Below, piece after piece: positions 1 through 5,607 of a stretch of 5,607 nucleotides of DNA. The notes beneath the pieces were generated by a model, which did not search any database, had not been told where the DNA came from, and was given only the letters and a program-made list of their open reading frames with translations. The position numbers and the translations under genes are program-made. The stretch is from Acidimicrobiales bacterium (GTDB lineage: Bacteria > Actinomycetota > Acidimicrobiia > Acidimicrobiales > RAAP-2): NCBI GenBank assembly GCA_017883105.1, contig JADGOF010000171.1, positions 1 through 5,607 of the forward strand, in the 5' to 3' direction. Position 1 is the stretch's first letter. Each line of letters opens with the position of its first letter.

Positions 1-1560
1 TTCGACGAGGACGACGAGGAAGAGGACGAAGCCGAGCTGCGGCCCCGCCCGCCCGTGGTCACCGTGATGGGCCACGTCGACCACGGCAAGACGCTGCTGC
101 TCGACCGGATCCGTTCGACCAACGTGGTCTCCGGCGAGGCCGGCGGCATCACCCAGCACATCGGGGCCTACCAGGTCGAATGGCAGGGCCATTCCATCAC
201 CTTCATCGACACACCGGGCCACGAGGCGTTCACCGCCATGCGGGCCCGGGGCGCCGAAGTCACCGACATCGTGGTGCTGGTGGTAGCCGCCGACGACGGT
301 GTCATGCCGCAGACCATCGAGGCCATCGACCACGCAAAGGCGGCCGACGTGCCGATCGTGGTGGCGGTCAACAAGATTGACCGGGAAGAGGCCGATCCGA
401 ACCGGGTCCTCCAGCAGCTGTCCGAGCACGGACTGGTGCCCGAGGCCTGGGGCGGCGACACCATTGCCGTGGAGATCTCCGCCCTGCAGAATCTGGGCAT
501 CGAGGACCTGCTGGAACAGATCGTCCTGGTCGCCGAAGTCGAAGAGCTGGTGGCCACTCCCGAGGGTCGGGCCCGTGGCGTGGTGCTCGAGGCCGAACTG
601 GAGATCGGCCGCGGTCCGGTGGCATCGGTCATCGTCGAACAGGGCACGCTCCGGGTCGGCGACCCCATCGTGGCCGGCGCGGCCTGGGGCAAGGTCAAGG
701 CCCTGGTTGACGACCACGGCGACCAGATCAAAGAGGCACCGCCCTCCACGCCGGTCCAGGTGCTCGGGTTCTCCGAGCCTCCGGAGGCAGGCGATGAGTT
801 CCGGGTGGCCCCCGAACTGGCCCAGGCCCGCACCATCGGCGAGGCCCGCGCCCACCGCTACCGGGTGGCCGGCCATGTCCCGGCAGCGACGTCGGCCCTC
901 GGAGGTGCCAAGCTCGAGGACCTGTTCGAACAGATCCAACGGGGTGAGACGGCCACGCTCAACCTCATCCTCAAGGCCGACGTCCGTGGCTCGCTGGAGG
1001 CAGTCACCGAAAGCCTTCGCAAGCTCGAACGCGAAGACGTCAAGCTGAGCTTCGTCCACCGAGGGGTGGGCGGCATCACCGAGTCCGATGTGGAGCTGGC
1101 CCAGGCCTCGGCGGCGACAATGATCGGGTTCAATGTGCGGCCCGATCGCCGCGCCAGGGAGATGGCGGCCAAGGCCGGCGTGGAGATCCGGCTCTACGAG
1201 ATCATCTACAAGCTGCTTGAGGATCTCGAGGCGGCCATGCTCGGCCTGCTCTCCCCGATCTACGAGGAAGTGGTCACCGGTGAGGCGGAGGTGCGCCAGG
1301 TCTTCCGTGTGCCGCGCATCGGGGCCATCGCCGGTTGCTACGTGCGGGAAGGCGTCATCACCCGGGGCTCCAAGGTGCGCTTCCTCCGGGACGGGGTGGT
1401 CATCTGGAAGGGTGCCATCACCTCGCTCCGCCGGTTCAAGGAAGATGCCCGCGAGGTGCAGGCTGGATTCGAGTGCGGGATCGGCTTGTCCGACTACCAG
1501 GACCTCAAAGACGGCGACATCATCGAGACGTTCGACGAGCGGGAGATTCCCCGCACCTAG
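1..1560 (+). CDS. infB: Translation initiation factor IF-2, 5'-truncated by window edge
   Basis: IF-2 is the cytoplasmic GTPase that brings fMet-tRNA to the 30S subunit and promotes 50S joining. The frame is open from base 1 and gives 519 visible residues; the GTG at 55 is internal, not the start. Residues 1-18 are the acidic end of the variable N-terminal region. The G domain follows: GHVDHGKT (24-31, P-loop), GGITQH (48-53, switch I), DTPGH (70-74, with catalytic His74), NKID (124-127) and SAL (160-162). Domain II begins near 193. The C-terminal half shows GVGGITESDV (355-364), GFNVRPD (376-382) and ECGI (491-494), the last in the fMet-tRNA-binding C2 domain. Every GTPase motif is intact and the C-terminus has the family's usual end point. 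It is the first visible gene of the cluster, 62 nt ahead of rbfA. Identification is certain; only the N-terminal length is unknown. Confidence 0.98.
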   Translation, partial: FDEDDEEEDEAELRPRPPVVTVMGHVDHGKTLLLDRIRSTNVVSGEAGGITQHIGAYQVEWQGHSITFIDTPGHEAFTAMRARGAEVTDIVVLVVAADDGVMPQTIEAIDHAKAADVPIVVAVNKIDREEADPNRVLQQLSEHGLVPEAWGGDTIAVEISALQNLGIEDLLEQIVLVAEVEELVATPEGRARGVVLEAELEIGRGPVASVIVEQGTLRVGDPIVAGAAWGKVKALVDDHGDQIKEAPPSTPVQVLGFSEPPEAGDEFRVAPELAQARTIGEARAHRYRVAGHVPAATSALGGAKLEDLFEQIQRGETATLNLILKADVRGSLEAVTESLRKLEREDVKLSFVHRGVGGITESDVELAQASAATMIGFNVRPDRRAREMAAKAGVEIRLYEIIYKLLEDLEAAMLGLLSPIYEEVVTGEAEVRQVFRVPRIGAIAGCYVREGVITRGSKVRFLRDGVVIWKGAITSLRRFKEDAREVQAGFECGIGLSDYQDLKDGDIIETFDEREIPRT

Positions 1561-1566
1561 CTGCCG

Positions 1567-1589
1567 GTGCCGTCCGCGGAGGACGGCAC
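1567..1589 (+). promoter_or_regulatory. Perfect hairpin in infB-rbfA spacer
   Basis: Bases 1567-1575 (GTGCCGTCC) are the exact reverse complement of 1581-1589 (GGACGGCAC), giving a 9-bp GC-rich stem with a 5-nt loop (GCGGA). A G-U pair, 1566 with 1590, could extend it. It starts 6 nt after the infB stop. No T-run follows, so it is not a classical intrinsic terminator. It could stabilise the infB 3' end, act as a weak attenuator or processing site, or take part in the alternative pairing with 1651-1661. The structure is seen directly; any function is inferred. Confidence 0.55.
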
Positions 1590-1613
1590 TCCAACTGGGT
1601 ACGGGGATGAATC

Positions 1614-1619
1614 GGAGGA
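1614..1619 (+). promoter_or_regulatory. Shine-Dalgarno site of rbfA
   Basis: GGAGGA lies just upstream of the GTG at 1623. The gap from GGAGG to the start is 4 nt, slightly tight but usable. It supports GTG 1623 over the in-frame TTG at 1674, which would remove the basic leader and PYPR segment that resembles those of actinobacterial RbfA proteins. It is the clearest ribosome-binding site in the window and indicates independent initiation of rbfA after the infB gap. Confidence 0.7.
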
Positions 1620-1622
1620 ACT

Positions 1623-2033
1623 GTGTCAGGTCGTCGGCAGGACAATCGGGGGACGGCACCGTACCCGAGGTCATTGCGGGTCAACCAGGTGCTGCGCCAG
1701 GTGCTGGCCGAGGAGATCGAACGCCTGGCCGATGCCGATGAGCGGCTGCGCCTGGTGACGGTGACCGCGGTGGACACCTCTCCGGATCTCCGGCATGCCA
1801 CGGTCTATCTCAGCTCCCTCTCCGAGGACGCCGACGATGCCCTGGCCGAGCGGCGGGTCCAGCTGCAGCGGACCATGGGACGACAGATCCGGATGAAGCG
1901 CACCCCGCTGTTGGAGTTCGCCGTCGACCCCGCGGTGGTGGCTGGGAGCCGGGTCGAGGAGCTGCTGCGCCAGATCCACCATGATGACGACGGATCGGCA
2001 GAGGCCGATCACCTGCCACCCGTCGACCGGTGA
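1623..2033 (+). CDS. rbfA: 30S ribosome-binding factor A
   Basis: RbfA is a small KH-like protein that binds the immature 30S subunit near the 5' end of 16S rRNA and helps late maturation, notably in the cold. The product is 136 residues, within the family's usual 110-150. A short basic leader (1-16, ending PYPR) precedes the helix RVNQVLRQVLAEEIERL (19-35). The strand LVTVTAVDTSPDLRHATVYLS (44-64) and the region LQRTMGRQIRMKRTPLLEFAVD (81-102) complete the core, and RVEELLRQI (110-118) is the typical final helix. The tail from 119 is acidic and His/Asp-rich and looks disordered. The GTG start is chosen from the GGAGGA just upstream. Its stop overlaps the truB start by four bases, so the two are probably translationally coupled. 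No DUF503 or other gene separates it from infB. Confidence 0.95.
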   Translation: MSGRRQDNRGTAPYPRSLRVNQVLRQVLAEEIERLADADERLRLVTVTAVDTSPDLRHATVYLSSLSEDADDALAERRVQLQRTMGRQIRMKRTPLLEFAVDPAVVAGSRVEELLRQIHHDDDGSAEADHLPPVDR

Positions 2034-2923
2034 GGCCCGCGGTTGCCGATCAGGTACACGGCCTGGCAGTGGTGGACAAGGAGGCCGGTTGGACCTCCCA
2101 TGACGTGGTGGCCCGGTGCCGGCGCATTTTCGGCCAGAAGCGGGTGGGCCATGCCGGGACACTCGACCCCGACGCCACTGGTGTCCTCCTGGTCGGCCTG
2201 GGGCGTGCCACCCGGCTGATGCGGTTTCTTACCGCACTGCCCAAGACCTACGAGGCGGAGGTGGTGCTGGGCACGGCTACCTCCACCCTCGATGCCTCAG
2301 GGGAGGTCACCGGGACCTGGGAGATGGACGGAGTCACGTTGGCCGACGTGCGCCAGGCTGCCGCCTCGCTCACTGGGCCGATCATGCAGATCCCCCCGAT
2401 GGTCTCCGCGGTGAAGGTCGGTGGCCGCCGGCTGCACGCCCTGGCCCGGGAGGGGATCGAGGTGGAGCGGGTGGCGCGTCCGGTTACCGTCCACCGGTTC
2501 GACGTCACGCCGGGGATGACCCCGGGCATCTTCCGGATCGAGGTTGAGTGCTCCTCGGGCACTTACGTGCGGGTGCTGGCCGCCGACCTAGGGACTGCCC
2601 TGGGGGGAGGCGCCCATCTCCGCAATCTCCGCCGGACCCGTATCGGTTCGTTCGGCACCGAGGACGCCCGGTTGGTCGATGAGTTGTCCGCAGCGGTGGT
2701 GCTCACCCCGGCCCAGGCGATGCGGGACCTCGATCAGGTGGTGGTGCCCCCGGAAGTCCAGAAGCACGTGGCTCGCGGCCTGCCCCTCGATCGGATCCCC
2801 CTCGGGGTGACCGGGGACGGTCCCTGGGGCCTTGTCGATGAGGGACATCGGCTGCTGGCCGTCTATGAAGCCACCGAGACCGACAGGATCCGGCCGGCGG
2901 TTGTGCTGGAATCGGCCGGATGA
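2030..2923 (+). CDS. truB: tRNA pseudouridine(55) synthase TruB
   Basis: TruB isomerises U55 of the tRNA T-loop to pseudouridine and also acts as a tRNA folding chaperone. The 297-residue product begins with the family's HGLAVVDKEAGWTSHDVV block. It carries motif II, GHAGTLDPDATGVL (40-53), with catalytic Asp46, then KTYEAE (72-77) with Tyr74. Next are the PPMVSAVKVGGRRLHALAREG region (122-142), SSGTYVRVLAADLG (175-188) with Arg181, and HLRNLRRTRIGSF (196-208). These match the catalytic Asp, Tyr and Arg of E. coli TruB. The remaining ~90 residues form a divergent C-terminal part in the place of the usual PUA-like domain. GTG 2030 overlaps the rbfA stop as GTGA. No Shine-Dalgarno is visible, so expression probably depends on ribosomes finishing rbfA. 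No nrnA-type DHH phosphoesterase lies between rbfA and truB, unlike in mycobacteria. Confidence 0.97.
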   Translation: MRPAVADQVHGLAVVDKEAGWTSHDVVARCRRIFGQKRVGHAGTLDPDATGVLLVGLGRATRLMRFLTALPKTYEAEVVLGTATSTLDASGEVTGTWEMDGVTLADVRQAAASLTGPIMQIPPMVSAVKVGGRRLHALAREGIEVERVARPVTVHRFDVTPGMTPGIFRIEVECSSGTYVRVLAADLGTALGGGAHLRNLRRTRIGSFGTEDARLVDELSAAVVLTPAQAMRDLDQVVVPPEVQKHVARGLPLDRIPLGVTGDGPWGLVDEGHRLLAVYEATETDRIRPAVVLESAG

Positions 2924-2982
2924 ACGACGTCGTCGAGTCAGGGCGTTCGGTCCTCCGGTACGGACCGCCGTCGGCCCGGCAG

Positions 2983-2988
2983 TAGCCT
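2983..2988 (+). promoter_or_regulatory. Possible -10 element of a leaderless ribF promoter
   Basis: TAGCCT fits the actinobacterial -10 consensus TANNNT. Transcription would start about 7-9 nt downstream of it, at or just before the ribF ATG at 2998. No Shine-Dalgarno precedes that ATG, which is what a leaderless mRNA would show. No convincing -35 hexamer is present near 2958-2966. The same bases contain an in-frame TAG (2983-2985), which rules out any upstream ribF start. This is inferred from a short motif and its position only. Confidence 0.35.
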
Positions 2989-2997
2989 TCCCGGGTA

Positions 2998-3948
2998 ATG
3001 GAGATCGTCACCGACCCGTCGATGTGCGTGCCCCCGGCCGGGGGTTCGGCGGTGACCATCGGGGCCTACGACGGGGTCCACCTGGGCCACCGGGCCCTCC
3101 TGTCGGAGTTGCACGAACGAGCCCAGTCCGACGGCCTGGCCAGTGTGGTGGTGACCTTCGACCGGCATCCGGCCACCGTGGTCCGACCCGACTCGGCACC
3201 GAAGCTGCTCTGTGATCTCGACCAGAAGCTCGAGTTGCTGGAGGCGGCCGGGGTCGATCGCACCGTCGTGGTTCCCTTCGACATGGAACGGGCCAATGAA
3301 ACAGCGGAGTCGTTCGTCACCGGCATTCTGGTCGAGGGGCTGGATGCCCGGCTGGTTGTGGTGGGTGAGGACTTTCACTTCGGCCATGGCCGCAAGGGCA
3401 ATGTCGCCCTGTTGCAGGAGATGGGTTCGACCGCAGGATTCACCGTCGACGGGGTGTCGCTCCGGTCGGACCAGGGTGCACCCGCCGAGCCGATCTCGTC
3501 CACCCGAGTGCGCAACTTGGTGGCCGAGGGCAGGGTCGAGCAGGCTGCGGCACTGCTGGGGCGGCCCCACCAGATCAAGGGGCCGGTGGTCCGGGGTGAT
3601 CAGCGGGGCGGCGCCGAACTGGGCTTCCCGACGGCCAATGTCGACGTGCCCGCCGGCATCTGCCTTCCGGGCCCGGGCATCTACGCCGGTTGGTATGAGC
3701 GGCCCGACAGGACCAGGTGGGAGTCGGCAATTTCTGTCGGCTACCGCCCCACGTTCTACAGGGACGACGGCCTCCTTCTGGTCGAGGCGTTCCTGCTCGA
3801 CTTCTCGGGTGATCTCTACGGTGAGCAGGCCCGAGTGTCCTTCGTCTCCCGGCTCCGGGACGAGCGCGCGTTCGAGTCGGTCGATGCGCTGATCGAGCAG
3901 ATCGGCCGGGACGTGGCCCTGGCCCGGACCAGACTGGTAGCCGACTGA
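2998..3948 (+). CDS. ribF: Bifunctional riboflavin kinase / FAD synthetase
   Basis: RibF phosphorylates riboflavin to FMN and then adenylates FMN to FAD in the cytoplasm. The protein is 316 residues, normal for the two-domain form. The N-terminal adenylyltransferase domain shows IGAYDGVHLGH (21-31) with the nucleotidyltransferase HxGH signature, TFDRHP (53-58), GEDFHFGHGRKGN (123-135) and SSTRVR (167-172). The C-terminal kinase domain shows VVRGDQRGGAELGFPTAN (197-214), IYAGW (228-232), AISVGYRPTF (244-253) and the likely catalytic Glu263 in LVEAFLLDF. The RGG-x-ELGFPTAN spacing resembles the Corynebacterium ammoniagenes enzyme and supports an actinobacterial source. ATG 2998 is the first possible start after an in-frame TAG at 2983. 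The gene ends in tandem stops, TGA then TAG. It lies 74 nt after truB. No FMN riboswitch (RFN element) is evident upstream. Confidence 0.96.
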   Translation: MEIVTDPSMCVPPAGGSAVTIGAYDGVHLGHRALLSELHERAQSDGLASVVVTFDRHPATVVRPDSAPKLLCDLDQKLELLEAAGVDRTVVVPFDMERANETAESFVTGILVEGLDARLVVVGEDFHFGHGRKGNVALLQEMGSTAGFTVDGVSLRSDQGAPAEPISSTRVRNLVAEGRVEQAAALLGRPHQIKGPVVRGDQRGGAELGFPTANVDVPAGICLPGPGIYAGWYERPDRTRWESAISVGYRPTFYRDDGLLLVEAFLLDFSGDLYGEQARVSFVSRLRDERAFESVDALIEQIGRDVALARTRLVAD

Positions 3949-3949
3949 T

Positions 3950-3980
3950 AGGAGGGCGCAGACCGTTGCCGGGCCCTCCT
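3950..3980. terminator. Inverted repeat between convergent genes, probable bidirectional terminator
   Basis: Bases 3950-3957 (AGGAGGGC) are the exact reverse complement of 3973-3980 (GCCCTCCT), giving an 8-bp stem with a 15-nt loop. A T-G wobble (3949 with 3981) can extend it. It fills most of the 40-nt gap between the ribF stop and the stop of the convergent acyl-CoA ligase. No T-tract follows on either strand, so termination is inferred from location and from the U-poor hairpins common in high-GC actinobacteria. Confidence 0.5.
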
Positions 3981-3988
3981 GGGGGGCC

Positions 3989-5607
3989 TCAGATGACGGG
4001 AGCGTCCCCGAGGAGCTCGGTCCGCAACTCGCGCTTGAGGACCTTGCCGGCCGGGTTGCGGGGTAGGGTTTCCGCTCGGAACCAGTAGCGCGACGGGACA
4101 TTGAAGGCGGCCAGGCGTTCACCGACGAAACGTGACAACTCGTCGGCACCGACGTCCTCACCGGGCCGGAGGACGATGATCGCCCCCACCTCCTCGCTGA
4201 GGACGGGATGGGGCACCCCGATCACCGCGCAGTCGGCAACGGCCGGATGCTCGTGGAGCGCGGCTTCCACCTCCACGCAGTACACATTCTCACCGCCCCG
4301 GATGATCATGTCCTTGGCCCGGTCGACGATGTGAACGAAGCCCTCCTCGTCGATGCGGGCCACATCGCCGGTGTGGAGCCACCCGCGGGAGAACGCGGCG
4401 TCAGTCTCTTCTTGCCGGTTCCAGTAACCGCGTACCACGTTGGGCCCTTTGATCCAGAGCTCGCCGGTGCGTTCGGGGTCCACCGCCTGGTCGACCGGCG
4501 GCTCTTCGCCGTCGTAGTCCTCGGGCACCACTGCCACGTCGCAGACCGGTGCCGGTGGACCCACACTGTCAGGTTTGCGGACGTAGTCGTTACCGGAATT
4601 CATGGTGGTCATGGCCGACGTTTCGGTGAGGCCGTAGCCGTTGCCCGGGGCTCCGGCAGGGAAGTGCTCCTTGATGCGACGGACCAGGTCCGGGGGGCAC
4701 GGGGCCCCGCCATAGGAGATGGACCGGACCGAGGAGGTGTCCCGCTTGTAGAAAGTGGGCGAGTCGATCACCTGCATGACCATGGCGGGAACGCCGCCGA
4801 AGATGGTGATCCGCTCGCGCTCAATCAATTCGAGGGCCCGCTCGGGATCGAAGTGGTGCATCATGACCAGCTTGCCGCCGGCCGCGGTGTTCGTGACCAG
4901 CACGGCGTGGCATCCGGTGGCGTGGAAGAGCGGCACCGAGAGGAGGTTGGCATTTTGGGTGCCGCCGCTGACATCGGCGAGGGAGCCGTTGCGGCGCAGG
5001 GTGCTCGTCGTGGACACGAAGAACAGGTTCATCAGATTGGACACACTGTTGCGGTGGGTTCCCACCGCACCCTTGGGCTGTCCGGTGGTGCCCGAGGTGT
5101 AGAAGATGGTGGCATCGTCGTCGGGCTCGATGGTCACCTCGGGGAAGGTGACGTCCCCGGTGACGTCGCCCACCACGCCTTCGGGGATCTCCCCGGCCGC
5201 GTCGGCGAAAGTGATCACCGGGAGGGGGGTCGATCCAGCCCGGTGGTGGGTCGACCCCTCGGCCGGCCGCCGGCCGCCGATGGTGTCGGGCTCCTCGCAG
5301 GTGACCACCATGGCAGACAGAGCGGGAATCTCCGCCAGGTGGGGGAGGATCCGGTCACGGCGCTCCTCGTCCACGAAGACCAGCGAGGTACCTGAATCGC
5401 TCAACCCGTAGGCCAGCTCGGCGCCGGTCCACCAGGCATTGAGGGGGACCACCACGGCACCCACGGCGATCGAGGACCAGAAGGCCATGATCCACTCGGG
5501 CAGATTGCGCATGGCGATGGCCACCCGGTCCCCCTTCTTGATCCCGAAGCGCCCGGTGAGCGAATGGCCGAGGGCCGCGGCGATCCGGTAGTGCTCGGCG
5601 AAGGTGA
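3989..5607 (-). CDS. Acyl-CoA synthetase (AMP-binding, fatty-acid CoA ligase type), 5'-truncated by window edge
   Basis: The family activates a carboxylic acid with ATP to an acyl-adenylate and transfers it to CoA. The frame stays open to the window edge, giving 538 visible residues starting TFAEHYRIAAALGHSL; the GTG at 5524 is internal, since family-typical sequence (GIKKGDRVAIAMRNLPEW) runs across it. Counting from the first visible residue, the P-loop YTSGTTGQPKG is at 169-179, NGYGLTE at 322-328, the TGD motif at 412-414, DRAKDMI at 428-434 and GGENVYCVEVE at 437-447. The adenylation-step Lys521 is in NPAGK. All core residues are present, so the enzyme should be active. No membrane segment is obvious. 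It resembles FadD-like fatty acyl-CoA ligases, but the substrate cannot be read from the sequence. It converges on ribF and is functionally unrelated to the translation cluster. Confidence 0.93.
   Translation of the reverse strand, partial: TFAEHYRIAAALGHSLTGRFGIKKGDRVAIAMRNLPEWIMAFWSSIAVGAVVVPLNAWWTGAELAYGLSDSGTSLVFVDEERRDRILPHLAEIPALSAMVVTCEEPDTIGGRRPAEGSTHHRAGSTPLPVITFADAAGEIPEGVVGDVTGDVTFPEVTIEPDDDATIFYTSGTTGQPKGAVGTHRNSVSNLMNLFFVSTTSTLRRNGSLADVSGGTQNANLLSVPLFHATGCHAVLVTNTAAGGKLVMMHHFDPERALELIERERITIFGGVPAMVMQVIDSPTFYKRDTSSVRSISYGGAPCPPDLVRRIKEHFPAGAPGNGYGLTETSAMTTMNSGNDYVRKPDSVGPPAPVCDVAVVPEDYDGEEPPVDQAVDPERTGELWIKGPNVVRGYWNRQEETDAAFSRGWLHTGDVARIDEEGFVHIVDRAKDMIIRGGENVYCVEVEAALHEHPAVADCAVIGVPHPVLSEEVGAIIVLRPGEDVGADELSRFVGERLAAFNVPSRYWFRAETLPRNPAGKVLKRELRTELLGDAPVI
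5147..5170 (-). repeat. 12-bp tandem repeat inside the acyl-CoA ligase
   Basis: Two adjacent 12-base units (5147-5158 and 5159-5170, + strand GGTGACGTC followed by CCC or GCC) match at 11 of 12 positions. On the coding strand they encode Gly-Asp-Val-Thr twice, in the variable linker about 20 residues before the ATP-binding P-loop. This looks like a small in-frame duplication in a tolerant loop. Confidence 0.5.

Noticed and set aside
205..213. RibF kinase motif RGGAELGFPTAN (protein residues 203-214) as a damaged or inserted motif
   Set aside because: The extra residue relative to RGRxLGFPTAN matches the spacing in the characterised C. ammoniagenes FAD synthetase, so it is an actinobacterial form and not a defect. 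Coordinates here are approximate protein residues.
168..836. - strand open frame (222 codons) opposite infB
   Set aside because: The translation is Ser/Thr/Arg-rich and repetitive, and lies over the conserved IF-2 GTPase domain.
55..1560. GTG at 55 as the infB start
   Set aside because: The frame is open upstream with an acidic stretch and RPRPP that are typical of the segment before the IF-2 G domain. A start at 55 would remove the long N-terminal region.
1567..1589. Rho-independent terminator after infB
   Set aside because: The stem is strong but no T-run follows, and rbfA starts 34 nt later on the same strand with a good ribosome-binding site. Complete termination is unlikely.
1607..1741. 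Small + strand frame starting at ATG 1607, just ahead of rbfA
   Set aside because: It overlaps rbfA in another frame and its composition is typical of out-of-frame reading. The GGAGGA lies inside it and serves GTG 1623.
2924..2997. FMN riboswitch (RFN element) upstream of ribF
   Set aside because: The gap is only 74 nt, too short for the element, and none of its conserved blocks is visible. Only small inverted repeats are present.
2938..4161. Long - strand open frame (407 codons) opposite ribF and the ligase 3' end
   Set aside because: It runs antisense across all of ribF and overlaps the ligase in another frame. Its translation is low in recognisable structure, consistent with a GC-bias shadow.
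4208..5395. Long + strand open frame (395 codons) opposite the acyl-CoA ligase
   Set aside because: It is fully antisense to a gene with all AMP-binding family motifs. Its Gly/His/Val-rich translation matches no domain I recognise, and long antisense frames are expected in high-GC codon usage.

Overview
The window is GC-rich, densely coding bacterial DNA. It carries a translation and ribosome-maturation gene cluster on the + strand, followed by one convergent metabolic gene on the - strand. The high GC, GTG starts, the IF-2 core sequence and the RibF C-terminal motif (RGGAELGFPTAN, spaced as in the Corynebacterium ammoniagenes FAD synthetase rather than the usual RGRxLGFPTAN) point to Actinomycetota. 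The general look of RbfA and the acyl-CoA ligase suggests an Acidimicrobiia-like lineage, but that finer placement is inference from memory of the families and not proven here.

Layout: 1-1560 is the C-terminal part of infB (initiation factor IF-2), whose start lies upstream of the window. A 62-nt gap (1561-1622) holds a strong perfect hairpin and then the Shine-Dalgarno site of rbfA (1623-2033, 30S ribosome-binding/maturation factor). rbfA overlaps truB (2030-2923, tRNA pseudouridine-55 synthase) by four bases (GTGA). A 74-nt gap follows, then ribF (2998-3948, bifunctional riboflavin kinase/FAD synthetase), which may have its own leaderless promoter. A 40-nt gap with an inverted repeat separates ribF from a convergent acyl-CoA synthetase (AMP-binding family) gene, 3989-5607, whose 5' end lies beyond the window.

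Functionally, IF-2 loads initiator tRNA, RbfA matures the 30S subunit and TruB modifies tRNA. RibF, a frequent passenger of this cluster, makes FMN and FAD. The acyl-CoA ligase is unrelated in function and marks the right-hand end of the operon. The genes themselves are ordinary and intact where visible, and I do not see a new defence, mobile or biosynthetic system. The most interesting signal is at the infB/rbfA junction: a perfect hairpin whose 5' arm has a second, longer perfect partner inside rbfA, so two RNA folds around the rbfA start are mutually exclusive on paper. No tRNA, rRNA, CRISPR array, insertion sequence or attachment site was seen.
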